Assembly: GCA_016709765.1 (NCBI GenBank)
Contig: JADJMD010000013.1
Location: forward strand, 1,178,001 to 1,242,000
DNA from: Ignavibacteriales bacterium
GTDB taxonomy: Bacteria > Bacteroidota > Ignavibacteria > Ignavibacteriales > Ignavibacteriaceae
Direction of reading: 5' to 3'
DNA length: 64,000 nt
Below are positions 35,122-44,868 of the stretch, one piece after another. How positions within the stretch are numbered: the stretch's first letter is position 1; the number at the start of each line of letters is the position of its first letter. The translations under genes were made by a program, and so were the position numbers. The notes under the pieces are model-generated. The model was not told the origin of the DNA. It ran no database searches and saw nothing but the letters and a program-made list of their open reading frames with translations.

Positions 35122-37311
35122 ATGAAAAAACACGTACTGTTTTTATTGCTAATTATTTTATCATCTATTTTATTTGCTGAAGGAAGCAAAAATCTTAACA
35201 AATCGTTAATCTTAGTGAAAGTTGATAAACCAATCTCTATTGATGGAGTAATAGAGGATACCTGGGGCTATGCTGATTCAACAACAAACTTCTTTCAACT
35301 TGATCCATATTATAACGAACCAACATCAGTAAAAACAGTTGCAAAAGTTTTAACAACTAATGATGCGCTTTACTGTTTAATGATTTGTTATGACGATAAA
35401 ACAAATATTCAAGCAAACGCCGGCATGCAAGATGCATACACAGGTGATATTGTTTCTATAATGTTTGATACTTTTTATGATAAACAAACAGCATATAAAT
35501 TTGCTGTTAATGCTTCAGGTGTAAAATCTGATTCGCGTATGCTTGATGATGCACGTAACCGTGATTATAGCTGGGATGGTATTTGGGATGGAGCATCAAA
35601 AATTTATGATTGGGGTTTTGTTGTTGAAATGAAGATTCCGTACAAATCAATCAAGTATGATAAAAATCTTACCGAGTGGGGATTAGATTTTGATCGCTGG
35701 AGATCTTACAATAAAGAAGATATTTACTGGTGCGAGTATGAACAAAGCGAAGGACAAAGAATTTCTAAATTTGGTAAACTTATTTTTGAAGACTTTAAAC
35801 CATCAGTAACCGGATTAAATCTTGAAGTCTATCCTGTTGGTCTTTCTAAAATAAAATATCTTGGCAACAACAAATATGATTTTGATCCAACCGTTGGATT
35901 AGATGTTTTTTATAATCCATCAGAGCAATTAACATTTCAACTTACTGCGAATCCGGATTTTGCTCAGATTGAAGCAGACCCTTTTGATTTTAATATCTCG
36001 CGTTATGAATCTTATTTTAATGAGAAACGCCCATTTTTTACAGAGGGTAATGAAATTTTTAATCCGGCAGGCAGGGAAAGAAATTCAGGTTTTTACAGAC
36101 CGCTCGAGCTTTTTTATTCCAGAAGAATTGGGAAACTTTTGCCTGGTGGAAATCAAGCTCCATTAATTTTTGGAACTAAAGCTTTTGGAAGATTAAACGA
36201 TTGGGAGTATGGTGGCTTTGTTGCAATGACCGGGGAAACAGATTACTTTGATGATGATGTAAACTCGAAAGAACCACAAGCTTATTTTGGTTCGGGCAGA
36301 ATTAAAAAACAAATCCTTGATAACTCTTCAATCGGGATTTTAATGGTGGGAAAGAAAACAAAAGAAAATACTTATGGAGTGCTGGATATAGATGGCGCAT
36401 TTCGGGGTTCTGATTGGCAGCTTGCCTATCAGTTTGCAAGATCATTTGAAAATGAAAATGGCGACTATGCAGCTTCAATTGGATTTAGAAACATTAATGA
36501 TAATTGGGGAAATCTATTTCGCATAAGAGCGATTGGAAAAGATTTTAATGTTGATCAAGTTGGTTATGTACCATGGCAGGGAACTTTAAACTCTGTGGGT
36601 TTAACAGGACCGATGTGGTATTTTAATGATGGCGCTATAAGGAATATGTTTTTGTACTTTGGTCCCGCTATAAATTATGAACATGCAGATCTATACACTG
36701 ATTATTCTGCGGTAATAGGATTTAATATGCAGTTTAGAGACGGCTGGGGTTATGAAATAAATACTGATTTCGGAAAAAGTAAAGATGAAGGAATTATTTA
36801 TAATTCTTATAGTGTTAATCTAAGCTCTTGGTTTGATGTTTCACAAAAATGGAATGCAAACGCGTGGGGCGGGTATCAGAGAACTTATAATTTTGATAGA
36901 GATTATTTAGCATTTTATTCCTGGTTTGGTTTTTCAGCCGATTGGAAAGCATTAGATGTTCTTCAAGTAGGAACTTCTTATGATATGTTTATTGAGGGAA
37001 ATCCTTCGGGTAATACTGAAGACATTACTTACAATGCTCGCCCATATTTTTCTTTAACACCAATTAACAATCTAAACTTTAGAGTTTATGTGGATAATGT
37101 TTTTGTAAGATCATCTGATAGAATGGAAAGAATTATAGCAGGCTTTTTATTCAGCTGGAATTTCTTGCCAAAGAGCTGGATCTACTTTGCTATTAATGAA
37201 TTCCGGGATAGAAGCGATGAATACGATGTAAATAAAAACCTGCTTCCAAACAGAATGCACACAACTGATCGCGCTGGTGTGTTTAAGATTAAATATTTGT
37301 ATTACTTCTAA
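35122..37311 (+). CDS. DUF5916 outer-membrane protein with CBM9-like domain
   Basis: 729 residues. After a signal peptide (LFLLLIILSSILFAEGS) comes a carbohydrate-binding family-9-like beta sandwich (about 30-210: ISIDGVIEDTWGYADSTTNF, AVNASGVKSDSRM, WDGIWDGASK, VVEMKIPYKSIKY, WGLDFDRW). The rest is a large DUF5916 domain with FNPSEQLTFQLTANPDFAQIEADPFDFNISRYESYFNEKRPFFTEGNEIF, a signature of the family, and many amphipathic strands ending FKIKYLYYF, consistent with an outer-membrane barrel. Function is unknown; co-occurrence with CBM9 hints at sugar or hydrolase work. Perfect terminator follows. Confidence 0.93.
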   Translation: MKKHVLFLLLIILSSILFAEGSKNLNKSLILVKVDKPISIDGVIEDTWGYADSTTNFFQLDPYYNEPTSVKTVAKVLTTNDALYCLMICYDDKTNIQANAGMQDAYTGDIVSIMFDTFYDKQTAYKFAVNASGVKSDSRMLDDARNRDYSWDGIWDGASKIYDWGFVVEMKIPYKSIKYDKNLTEWGLDFDRWRSYNKEDIYWCEYEQSEGQRISKFGKLIFEDFKPSVTGLNLEVYPVGLSKIKYLGNNKYDFDPTVGLDVFYNPSEQLTFQLTANPDFAQIEADPFDFNISRYESYFNEKRPFFTEGNEIFNPAGRERNSGFYRPLELFYSRRIGKLLPGGNQAPLIFGTKAFGRLNDWEYGGFVAMTGETDYFDDDVNSKEPQAYFGSGRIKKQILDNSSIGILMVGKKTKENTYGVLDIDGAFRGSDWQLAYQFARSFENENGDYAASIGFRNINDNWGNLFRIRAIGKDFNVDQVGYVPWQGTLNSVGLTGPMWYFNDGAIRNMFLYFGPAINYEHADLYTDYSAVIGFNMQFRDGWGYEINTDFGKSKDEGIIYNSYSVNLSSWFDVSQKWNANAWGGYQRTYNFDRDYLAFYSWFGFSADWKALDVLQVGTSYDMFIEGNPSGNTEDITYNARPYFSLTPINNLNFRVYVDNVFVRSSDRMERIIAGFLFSWNFLPKSWIYFAINEFRDRSDEYDVNKNLLPNRMHTTDRAGVFKIKYLYYF

Positions 37312-37313
37312 AC

Positions 37314-37343
37314 AAAAAAGGCGATTTAGAAAATCGCCTTTTT
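37314..37343 (+). terminator. Rho-independent terminator after DUF5916 gene
   Basis: AAAAAGGCGATTT (37315-37327) pairs fully with AAATCGCCTTTTT (37331-37343) across a 3-base loop. The A and T ends make it bidirectional for the convergent gene pair. Confidence 0.93.
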
Positions 37344-37417
37344 AATATTGAGTGTTAAATGCTCAATGTTAAATTTATTTTAATCTGATGTTTTTATTGA
37401 GTCTTGAAAATTGAACA

Positions 37418-39088
37418 CTATTTCAAGAGAATCATCTTCTTCGTTTCAACAAAAGAACCCGATTGTATTTTATAAAAATAAATCCCGCTTGAAAGATTAG
37501 AAGCATTCCAATTAACCTGATAACGGCCAGCAGGTTTTTCTTCGTTAACTAATGTTGCAACTTCTTTTCCAAGAACATCATAAACTTTTATTATGACTTG
37601 ACTACTGATAGGTAACTGATATTTTATTACTGTGCTTGGATTAAATGGATTTGGATAATTTTGATGCAAGGAATATTTTTCTGGTAGACTATATTCTGTT
37701 TGATTAATGCCTGTTGGTGTCTGTGAATACTTTATAGTGGCAAAATCCACCGAAGTACCAGATCCAGCGCTTGATCCAGTTACATAAACATTCCCCTGGT
37801 TATCCAGCACGATTGATTTTGCTTGATCAATTCCATTTCCCGGAGGTCCATTGTATCTTTCTGCCCATTGCTGAACGCCCAACGAGTTGTACTTGACTGT
37901 AGCATAGTCAGCTTTTGTTCCACTGAAACTGCCACTAGTTCCAGTTACATATACATTACCTAAGTTGTCAAGTACCAGAGAAGCAGCCCCATCACCGCTG
38001 TTGTTTTGGATTCCAGTATATCTAGACACCCACTGTTCTACGCCTAATGAATTATACTTGATCGTTGCATAATCGGGTGTTGATCCGTTTACATCAGTAC
38101 TTTGGCCAGTTACATAAACGTTTCCTGAATCATCGATTGCGATAGACTTACTCTCATCTTGCCCATTTGCAGGCCCATTATATCTTGAAACCCATTGCTG
38201 AACACCTGAAGAATTATACATTACTGTGGCATAGTCGTTGTCAGCACCGGAAACAAGAGAATTCTGACTATTTCCAGTAACATAAACATTTCCATTACCG
38301 TCAACAGCAATGGAACTAGGGATATCAATTGAATTTGCCGGTCCGTTGTAGTCCGCTACCCACAATTGAAGACCTGCGGAATTATATTTGATAGTTAGGT
38401 AGTTATCAGCTGTCGTCGAACTCGAAGTATATCTCCATCCCGAGACATAGACATTGCCGAGGGTGTCTATTACAAGAGAATTTGCAAAATCAGAAGAGCC
38501 AACCTCAGGAGTGTTAAATATTTCAACCCACACTGAGTCCCCGGAAGAATCATACTTGATCGTTGTAATATCGTACCCATTTTGACCCGCCTGGCTATAT
38601 CCGGTTACATACACATTCCCTGAGTTGTCAACTGCAATGGACTTACTTTGATCGGTGGAATTTGTCGGTCCATTATATCTCGAAACCCACTGCTCAATAC
38701 CAGAAGAGTTATACTTGATTGTTGCATAGTCCATCGCTGTCCCGTCTCCCGCGCTATTTCCTGTAACATACACATTTCCTGATTTGTCTATTGCAATAGA
38801 TTTGCTCTCATCAGTGCTGTTTTGGGGTCCGTTATATCTAACAGCCCACTGCTCTATACCTAAAGCGTTGTATTTAATAGTTGCATAATCAGAAGAGGTT
38901 CCAATTCCCCCACTCAGGCCCGTTATATAAACATTTCCTGAATCATCAACTGCCATAGAAGAAACATCCTCAAAATTATTTCCTGGCCCGTTGTATCTTA
39001 CAACCCACTCCTGTGTTACTTGTGCGAACAAATCTAAGCTAAGAAAACATAATACAACAATAAGAATAACAATTTTAGAGATTTTCAT
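37418..39088 (-). CDS. SBBP-repeat protein with T9SS sorting domain
   Basis: 556 residues. Start at ATG 39088, because GGAG lies 8 bases upstream and a signal peptide (IVILIVVLCFLSLDLFAQ) begins there; a farther ATG at 39118 adds ten residues without a leader. The mature region has about nine SBBP repeats of about 50 residues (DDSGNVYVTGxS...DYATIKYNSxGxEQWVxRYNGP), probably two or one large beta propeller(s), and a C-terminal T9SS domain (NYPNPFNPSTVIKYQLP, VLGKEVATLVNEE, SSGIYFYKIQSG, KKMILLK). It would be exported by Sec, secreted by T9SS and attached to the cell surface. Its role is not known. Convergent with DUF5916. Confidence 0.95.
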   Translation of the reverse strand: MKISKIVILIVVLCFLSLDLFAQVTQEWVVRYNGPGNNFEDVSSMAVDDSGNVYITGLSGGIGTSSDYATIKYNALGIEQWAVRYNGPQNSTDESKSIAIDKSGNVYVTGNSAGDGTAMDYATIKYNSSGIEQWVSRYNGPTNSTDQSKSIAVDNSGNVYVTGYSQAGQNGYDITTIKYDSSGDSVWVEIFNTPEVGSSDFANSLVIDTLGNVYVSGWRYTSSSTTADNYLTIKYNSAGLQLWVADYNGPANSIDIPSSIAVDGNGNVYVTGNSQNSLVSGADNDYATVMYNSSGVQQWVSRYNGPANGQDESKSIAIDDSGNVYVTGQSTDVNGSTPDYATIKYNSLGVEQWVSRYTGIQNNSGDGAASLVLDNLGNVYVTGTSGSFSGTKADYATVKYNSLGVQQWAERYNGPPGNGIDQAKSIVLDNQGNVYVTGSSAGSGTSVDFATIKYSQTPTGINQTEYSLPEKYSLHQNYPNPFNPSTVIKYQLPISSQVIIKVYDVLGKEVATLVNEEKPAGRYQVNWNASNLSSGIYFYKIQSGSFVETKKMILLK

Positions 39089-39144
39089 TTTAACTCCATT
39101 TAATATTATACATCGCACTAATTATTTTTTGAATTTATGTTCAA

Positions 39145-39801
39145 CTATTCAATGCGCAATGACTTGATGACTACATCAACCTCAGAAGCATACTTCTCAA
39201 AAAGAGCAGGATCGCTTGCCGGTAAAAAGTATTGAATGATAACTCGCAATCCGTTTTTGTAGAGTGCCACATAACGACACTGGACAAAAAGGTTATAGTT
39301 ACAGTCAAAACCACTCGCATCACCAACAGAGAACTCCTTGTTCATATTCAACACTTTTCCACCGTACATGGTGACAATCGATTCAAAAAGCTTTGCAAAC
39401 TCTTCAGGGTTTTGATTGGGTTTTTCGTGAGCATAGACGCTGACCAATGGCCGCGGATTATCCGATACACCGGATGAATTAAAAGCAATTCCGTTCCAGT
39501 TTTCCGGCTCTTCTTCACTTCCACCAACAGACATTGAGAAGCTTGCTTCACCAGACCTCATACCTTCATCAGGGTCAGGTTGAATTCCTTTCCTGTAAGT
39601 CCAGTTTTTTGGAACAGTTATTTCAAATCGATATTCATCATTTCTAATCGTTACTGAATCTTGCTGGTTCTGTTCTTTTGCAATTATCGGAGATGAAGTA
39701 GCAAGAAGGACAATGATGAGAGTCGCTGTAATTGTAATGACCAGAGCAAGAGATTTTAATAGAATTAAATTTAGTTTATTCTTTCTAATTGCACCTATCA
39801 C
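39145..39801 (-). CDS. Exported protein of unknown function (218 aa)
   Basis: 218 residues with an N-terminal hydrophobic segment (about 12-35) after a short basic stretch, then DSVTIRNDEYRFEITVPKNWTYRKG, a PsbP/DUF1795-like opening of the kind Y-x-F-x-I-x-x-P-x-x-W. The remainder includes LVSVYAHEKPNQNPEEFAKLFESIV, SVGDASGFDCNYNLFVQCRYVALYKNGLRVIIQYFLP and VDVVIKSLRIE. It resembles the PsbP-like family in fold but lacks a firm identity. It lies between the OmpA-like gene and a T9SS cargo gene on the same strand (35-base gap to the former). Confidence 0.78.
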   Translation of the reverse strand: MIGAIRKNKLNLILLKSLALVITITATLIIVLLATSSPIIAKEQNQQDSVTIRNDEYRFEITVPKNWTYRKGIQPDPDEGMRSGEASFSMSVGGSEEEPENWNGIAFNSSGVSDNPRPLVSVYAHEKPNQNPEEFAKLFESIVTMYGGKVLNMNKEFSVGDASGFDCNYNLFVQCRYVALYKNGLRVIIQYFLPASDPALFEKYASEVDVVIKSLRIE

Positions 39802-39836
39802 ATCAGCACCTATAAATTTAGTTATGCGTTAATGAA

Positions 39837-40742
39837 TTATTTCTTTACTATTTCTACTCTTCTGTTTAACTCTTTCCCCTCTTCAGTATCGTTGGTTGCA
39901 ACCGGTGCAAGGGGACCAACTCCGCCTGCCTCAAGATTTGTTGTAGGAATTTTATACTTAGTAATTAATTCGTTTACAACTGCCTCAGCTCTTTTCTGGG
40001 AAAGATCCATATTATCCTTAAGCTTGCCTACATTATCGGTATGACCAATTATATAGACCTGCATTGAAGAATTTGCTTTAAGAAGAGTCGCTATCTCTTT
40101 AATCGTTTCATCAGATTCCGGTTTGATTACGGATTTGCCGGTATCAAAGTATATTCCGTATACTGCTGCGTGACCATCTTTAAGAATATTAGATTTAAAA
40201 ACATCAGCCGTAACTTTAACCATTCCGGTTTCCATCGGCTTCTCTTCAACTACTATAATTTTTGACCATGGACCAGCAGAAACAAAGACGCCAATCCATA
40301 CATTGCCCTCTTTTCTTTTTTGGAAGGCGGTCAGGTAACGCTCAGGCGGATAGAATCCTATAGTTTCAATTCCAATTTGATGTCCACACTCTTCCTTGCC
40401 ACACATAAACTTAATCTCAAACCCAGCTTTCTTAAAGGCCTGTTCGTAATTACGTATACGCTCAAGAGAAGAGCGGTTGTCAGGATCATTATAATCAATC
40501 TTTGTAATCTTTCCTTCGAGTTTTACTGTTTTAACTGAACCATCATCCTGAACTTTTCCGATTACAAGAGTCTGTTCATCAAACTCTTTAACTTCCTGGC
40601 CTGAGATAACGGAGCCTTCAAATCCTTTTATCAGCGGATGCCCTACATTTTGCGCTTTGACAGTTGGAGCAACGAATATTACTACTGCAAGTAAGAAGAT
40701 TGCTGCAATTATTGTCGGGTGGAATAATTTTCGTTTGAGCAT
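39837..40742 (-). CDS. OmpA-family protein with DUF4892-like N-terminal domain
   Basis: 301 residues with signal peptide (AIFLLAVVIFVAPTVKAQ). The N-terminal 170 residues (HPLIKGFEGSVISGQEVKEFDEQTLVIG, RIRNYEQAFKKAGFEIKFMCG) match DUF4892. The C-terminal part, about 190-301, is an OmpA peptidoglycan-binding domain: YGIYFDTGKSVIKPES, VYIIGHTDNVGKLKDNMDLSQKRAEAVVNEL and NRRVEIVKK, with the DN...LS.RRA pattern and the NRRVEI end. It would tie the outer membrane or a surface complex to the cell wall. It begins a run of genes reading left on the same strand. Confidence 0.92.
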   Translation of the reverse strand: MLKRKLFHPTIIAAIFLLAVVIFVAPTVKAQNVGHPLIKGFEGSVISGQEVKEFDEQTLVIGKVQDDGSVKTVKLEGKITKIDYNDPDNRSSLERIRNYEQAFKKAGFEIKFMCGKEECGHQIGIETIGFYPPERYLTAFQKRKEGNVWIGVFVSAGPWSKIIVVEEKPMETGMVKVTADVFKSNILKDGHAAVYGIYFDTGKSVIKPESDETIKEIATLLKANSSMQVYIIGHTDNVGKLKDNMDLSQKRAEAVVNELITKYKIPTTNLEAGGVGPLAPVATNDTEEGKELNRRVEIVKK

Positions 40743-40752
40743 TTTTGTTTTC

Positions 40753-41844
40753 CTATTTAATTAGAATTAACTTTTTAATTTTAACAAAACTTCCAGCCTG
40801 CAGTTTGTAGAAATAAATTCCCGAAGACAGTTGTGATGCATTAAAGTTAATTTCATAATTTCCAGCAGGTTTTTCTTCGTTAACCAAAGTTGCTACTTCG
40901 ATCCCAAGAACATCATAAACTTTTAATTGTACAAATTCTCTACTGCCTATTGCGTACTGAATAATTGTGTTTGGATTAAATGGATTTGGATAGTTTTGAC
41001 TTAAATAAAATTTAGTTGGAATTAGTTCTTGATTTTCAACACTAACGGGACCAACGTTTCTCCAAGTAACTCCTTCAGTAGATATTATACCATTGTTTGG
41101 TGCTGTGGTGTCAATAGCTGTAACATCTATACTGGCTCCGGATTTAGTAATGAAGGAATAAGATATTACTCTTCTATAAAAAGGAGGAGAAGGTGAAGTA
41201 TATATGTCATCGCTCCTAACTCTTAATGCTTGTAAAACAGCGCCGCCCGGCATTGTCATATTACCCCACGCATCAACCATTACCGACTCTGTATGATTTG
41301 CAATCGTATTAAATAATGGAATGCCATTGTAATAGGATGTGTTAGTAATAGTAAAACTGCTGTTCCATTGACTGTTATAAGTAAATGGAAGTGGATAAAA
41401 TACTTGAGCAGGAGAATAAACAGCTTTATTAAGAAATTCGTCTGTGCCAAGATCAGTTTTTATTACAACTCCATTCATTAAATAGGCCCCAGAATTTTGG
41501 GTAGTATATTGCCATCCACTAGCAATGGTGGTATCTATTATTTCATCATAACTAAACACAACATTTGCTGTTGGAAAGTCTGATATATATGGAGATGACG
41601 AAGGCACCACACTGGTAAATGTATTAGTAAATTGAGAATTGAGTGCAGAGAAATCCCAGGAGGTGGCTCCAGGTGATCCAATATTAACAGAAGTGGTTAA
41701 TGAATCAATATGATTGGTAAGCACATTGCCAACAACATTAATTGCGGATGCATCTGCTGAAGTAATTGTTATTTGGGCCAGAGTTACTGTACCAAATAAA
41801 ATTAATGTAAATAGAGATAAATGGACAGTAAATAATATTTTCAT
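40753..41844 (-). CDS. T9SS-sorted surface protein of unknown function
   Basis: 363 residues with signal peptide (ILFTVHLSLFTLILFGTVTLAQ). The middle is a beta-rich domain: NVVGNVLTNHIDSLTTSVNIGSPGATSWDFSAL, AVYSPAQVFYPLPFTYNSQWNSSFTI and MTMPGGAVLQALRVRSDDIYTS, a repetitive layout seen in many secreted Bacteroidota proteins without assigned activity. The end is a full T9SS domain (NYPNPFNPNTIIQYAIG, VYDVLGIEVATLV, SSGIYFYKLQAGSFVKIKKLILIK). The gene lies 10 bases from the OmpA-family gene downstream on the same strand and may be co-transcribed with it. Confidence 0.9.
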   Translation of the reverse strand: MKILFTVHLSLFTLILFGTVTLAQITITSADASAINVVGNVLTNHIDSLTTSVNIGSPGATSWDFSALNSQFTNTFTSVVPSSSPYISDFPTANVVFSYDEIIDTTIASGWQYTTQNSGAYLMNGVVIKTDLGTDEFLNKAVYSPAQVFYPLPFTYNSQWNSSFTITNTSYYNGIPLFNTIANHTESVMVDAWGNMTMPGGAVLQALRVRSDDIYTSPSPPFYRRVISYSFITKSGASIDVTAIDTTAPNNGIISTEGVTWRNVGPVSVENQELIPTKFYLSQNYPNPFNPNTIIQYAIGSREFVQLKVYDVLGIEVATLVNEEKPAGNYEINFNASQLSSGIYFYKLQAGSFVKIKKLILIK

Positions 41845-42115
41845 TAGAACTCCATAATTATTGAAGATGATACTATTAGAAGATGTAATTAATTATTTTC
41901 TAAATTGATTTGGAACTTTAGCGAACACAGCACTCGATCAGAGAACCGCATTCACACTTAAGGAGAGATGAATGAATCTGAGGATGGGAAAATAAAATCT
42001 TTAATATTTATATCCTTCCTCAAGGAGGTGAATTAGTTATATTGTTTAATATCTATTATTATTTGACCAATGGCAAGTAAAATAAACTTGTTAGGCGCAA
42101 ATAAAGCCTTGGGTT

Positions 42116-43246
42116 TTACAAGAGAATAAAGACAATCAACAAAACGCCAACGAAAACTTTTACACCTACTGAAGCAAACTTTGGGTATTTCTTTTTTACC
42201 CAGCCCCAGATTTTTGCGGCAAGAATCATTATGAATATTAAAATGATGGTTACACCAATTGCTTCAAAAGTAGTTAAAGTCATTCCAATTCGTTCCGCTA
42301 AACTTTTACCGGCCCAGAATGCACCAAAAATTGTTACTAAATGGAGCCAATAAACAAGCAACGATTCCCGGCTTGCATCCATAATAAAACTGTTTTTGAT
42401 TTTTGTTTTTCTATCAACAATCCAGCATAGATAAAACAAAACCAAAATGTAACCTAATCGCTCAAGAAAAAATATTGGGTTTGGCATTATTGAGGTTAGA
42501 GTTTTAGAAAACACTCCCGAGTAAAACAGATGACCAAAAAGCAGAGTAACCAATCCAGCTATTGTAATGTATTTTATAAAATTTTCCTCTTCATTTCTTT
42601 CGCGTGCATCAACAAAATATTTTGCAAAGATTGCTCCTGCTAATAAAAAGTTTAACCAGGGAAATATTGGAAATAGGGAACCGTGCAATCGATTAAAATA
42701 ATTTGCCACTATCAGCGGAAGGAAGTTAGAAAACTCTATGTTCCATAATAATGGAGAGATAAAAGTTACAACAATGAGAGAGGCAAGTAGAAAGTTATGA
42801 TATACCCTGTCAGATTTGATTAATAGTCTCGTTGAAAACAAAAATAACAGCCCAACTCCGATGCATTGCAAAACATCCACAGCAATAAAACTTTCTAATA
42901 ATTGCGGAGTAGCTTCGTTAATGATTTTAGATAACGGAAAAAACGGAAGGTGAAGTGTGTAACCTATTATTATTATTTGAAAAATTCTGCCTGTCTTTTT
43001 CCAAAAAGCTTTACCAAGTTTTCTCATTTCTTCCAGCTTACTGCCGGATGAAACCTGAAATGCAAATCCTGATACAAATAAAAATGATGGCGCAACCAAA
43101 CCATTTATAAAATTTAAAATGCCAAACCATCCGGATTGTCGCAACTCTGGAATAAGAAAAGCATTAAACACGTGCACTTCAATCATTATTATGATTACAA
43201 GACCACGAAGTAAATCTGCTGATATGTATCTAACTTTTTCTTTCAT
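42116..43246 (-). CDS. DUF1624/HGSNAT-like membrane acyltransferase
   Basis: 376 residues with about ten membrane segments. The N-terminus YISADLLRGLVIIIMIEVHVFNAF and NFINGLVAPSFLFVSGFAFQVSS is the signature of the DUF1624/heparan-alpha-glucosaminide N-acetyltransferase-like group; conserved LRG...H and G-APSFLF-SGF are visible. Members transfer acetyl groups to sugars on the far side of the membrane in some cases; the substrate here is unknown. Region 41845-42115 upstream of the T9SS gene holds nothing else recognisable. Confidence 0.9.
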   Translation of the reverse strand: MKEKVRYISADLLRGLVIIIMIEVHVFNAFLIPELRQSGWFGILNFINGLVAPSFLFVSGFAFQVSSGSKLEEMRKLGKAFWKKTGRIFQIIIIGYTLHLPFFPLSKIINEATPQLLESFIAVDVLQCIGVGLLFLFSTRLLIKSDRVYHNFLLASLIVVTFISPLLWNIEFSNFLPLIVANYFNRLHGSLFPIFPWLNFLLAGAIFAKYFVDARERNEEENFIKYITIAGLVTLLFGHLFYSGVFSKTLTSIMPNPIFFLERLGYILVLFYLCWIVDRKTKIKNSFIMDASRESLLVYWLHLVTIFGAFWAGKSLAERIGMTLTTFEAIGVTIILIFIMILAAKIWGWVKKKYPKFASVGVKVFVGVLLIVFILL

Positions 43247-43365
43247 ACTTTTCTGAAAAATTGTTAGAACAAAAAAAGTAAAATCTAATCATAGTTAAAA
43301 GACTTTTTAAGAAAACTTTTTATTATTTAACTTTATTGAGACAGTTAAAATCAAAAGGTAACTAC

Positions 43366-43755
43366 GTGATTTCAAAAATTTTTATTTATAGCTGGCAGAG
43401 ACAAATTGTAATTGGTATAGTTGTAGGGCTGACAATTTCTATAATAGATAATTATGCATTTAAAGGTGAGGTAAGCCCGACTGTAATAGTTATTATGTTA
43501 TTAGCCGCTTCCGGTTTTTCGGGGCTTTTATTTGGTTGGGATGGATGGTTTACTGTTTTTGTTATGTGGCTTTTTATACCAGGCACACATTTAATTAAAT
43601 ATTTTTTTAATTTGCCCGATACACTTCACCCAGACACACTTAACTCAATTATTAAGCTTGGGATATTTTCTTTTGTTGTCTCTGCTGTGGGTTTTGGAAC
43701 CGGCGTAATGGTTAGACGGTTTATTAACTTTAATTCTCAACAACCCAAACCCTGA
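43366..43755 (+). CDS. Small membrane protein of unknown function
   Basis: 129 residues from GTG at 43366, selected because AAAGG lies about 7 bases upstream and the hydrophobic region starts soon after; a TTG at 43336 would add ten charged residues. There are four hydrophobic segments (about 11-26, 38-60, 66-80, 98-118) with SGLLFGWDGWFTVFVMWLFIPGTHLIKYFFNLPDTLHPDT in the middle. No family recognised. It is divergent from the DUF1624 gene. Confidence 0.72.
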   Translation: MISKIFIYSWQRQIVIGIVVGLTISIIDNYAFKGEVSPTVIVIMLLAASGFSGLLFGWDGWFTVFVMWLFIPGTHLIKYFFNLPDTLHPDTLNSIIKLGIFSFVVSAVGFGTGVMVRRFINFNSQQPKP

Positions 43756-43806
43756 ATAGTTTAACTTCTGCTTAACAATAGTTTTTATGTAAGCAAGTAA
43801 ACTGCC

Positions 43807-43932
43807 TTACTTATTTAGAATACTGGAACCATTCTTTTCATTTTTCTTATCCCGCTTAGCAGCCTTTTTTTCTTTCATTGTTTTTGCAGGCTCTTTCTTT
43901 GTGCTCTTCTTACTATCCTGACTTTTACTCAT
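43807..43932 (-). CDS. Small Lys-rich protein (41 aa)
   Basis: Minus strand, ATG at 43932, GGAG about 8 bases upstream, stop at 43807-43809. The 41 residues are almost entirely Lys, Ser, Glu and Asn, with KKEPAKTMKEKKAAKRDKK in the middle and GSSILNK at the end. Very short, basic, and probably disordered; proteins of this composition recur in Bacteroidota genomes to my memory, and may bind nucleic acid. The good ribosome site supports a real gene. Confidence 0.65.
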   Translation of the reverse strand: MSKSQDSKKSTKKEPAKTMKEKKAAKRDKKNEKNGSSILNK

Positions 43933-44297
43933 TACTTTCTCCGTTTAATTTAGTTTTAAATTACTTCGGCCGTACTATAGTCATAAATAAACTTGATAAA
44001 CAGTGCTAAAAAAATAAATAGTTGACAAGAACTGATTGGTGAAAGGTGCTGAAAAGATAATGATTGGGTTTTGTTTGTCCTCATTTCCTTTGTTTTACTG
44101 TTTGTTATCATATCAAAGAGAGTTGTTTTTTATTCTTGCTGGCTAACAATCCTTTAAGTAGATTTAATTCCATAACTAATAGATTCCAAAGAATTACTTA
44201 AAGTTTTTAACGATCATTTCGATATAAATATTTATTGATGCCTAATAGTCAGTGAATTGCGTTAAATAAAAACAAACCCTAACCTCAAAGGCTAAGT
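43933..44297. other. 365-base intergenic stretch
   Basis: Between the Lys-rich gene and the cupin gene. It is AT-rich and contains no convincing hairpin, promoter pair or small gene. AAAGG 8 bases before the cupin ATG is the only recognised element. Confidence 0.5.
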
Positions 44298-44864
44298 ATG
44301 AAAAGAAATAAATTTATTGTCTCACTTATGGCTTTAGCGGCAGCACCAACATTTTTGTTTTCACAAATTCAGAAAGGATTATTCAAAATGGGCAAAGGGT
44401 TTAAAATAAATGCCGGCGAAGGAAGAATACACGGGCATATAAAATTAAAAGGAGTAAACTCCAACATACTGGATGTTAAGGTATCCGGAAGCGATACAAA
44501 TGGAGAACTTGCAATATTTGAACAAACTTCGCTCTCTCAAGGAAGAGGAACTCCATTGCACATTCACAATTCGCAGGATGAAGTTTTTTTTGTTATGGAA
44601 GGTGCATATTACTTTCAGGTTGGTGAAAAAAAACACAATTTGACAGTTGGTGACAGTATTTTTTTACCACGAAAAGTTGCCCATGCCTGGACGCAAGTTT
44701 CTGAAAAAGGTAAAATGACTGTGATTTTACAACCCGCCGGAAAGCTTGAAGACTTTTTTGTTACGATGTCTGGGCTTGATCATGAACCATCACAAAGTGA
44801 AATAGCAAAAATGTTTGCAGACAATGATATGCAGATTGTTGGCCCACCGCTTAAATTAGATTAA
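44298..44864 (+). CDS. Exported cupin-domain protein
   Basis: 188 residues. The leader (IVSLMALAAAPTFLFSQ) is a probable signal peptide, with no twin Arg. The cupin barrel is at about 70-160: GTPLHIHNSQDEVFFVMEGAYYFQVGEKKHNLTVGDSIFLPRKVAHAWTQVSE, where H-I-H, the Glu of DEVFFV and a later His of VAHAW form the typical metal site. Such proteins include quercetin dioxygenase-like and pirin-like enzymes; the substrate is not evident. AAAGG precedes the start by 8 bases. A long inverted repeat follows the stop. Confidence 0.9.
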   Translation: MKRNKFIVSLMALAAAPTFLFSQIQKGLFKMGKGFKINAGEGRIHGHIKLKGVNSNILDVKVSGSDTNGELAIFEQTSLSQGRGTPLHIHNSQDEVFFVMEGAYYFQVGEKKHNLTVGDSIFLPRKVAHAWTQVSEKGKMTVILQPAGKLEDFFVTMSGLDHEPSQSEIAKMFADNDMQIVGPPLKLD

Positions 44865-44868
44865 TAAT

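Noticed and set aside
41950..42000. Tiny frame MNLRMGK with a strong AAGGAG site in the gap before the T9SS gene at 40753
   Set aside because: Seven codons, no terminator/antiterminator alternative and no amino-acid theme like a leader peptide.
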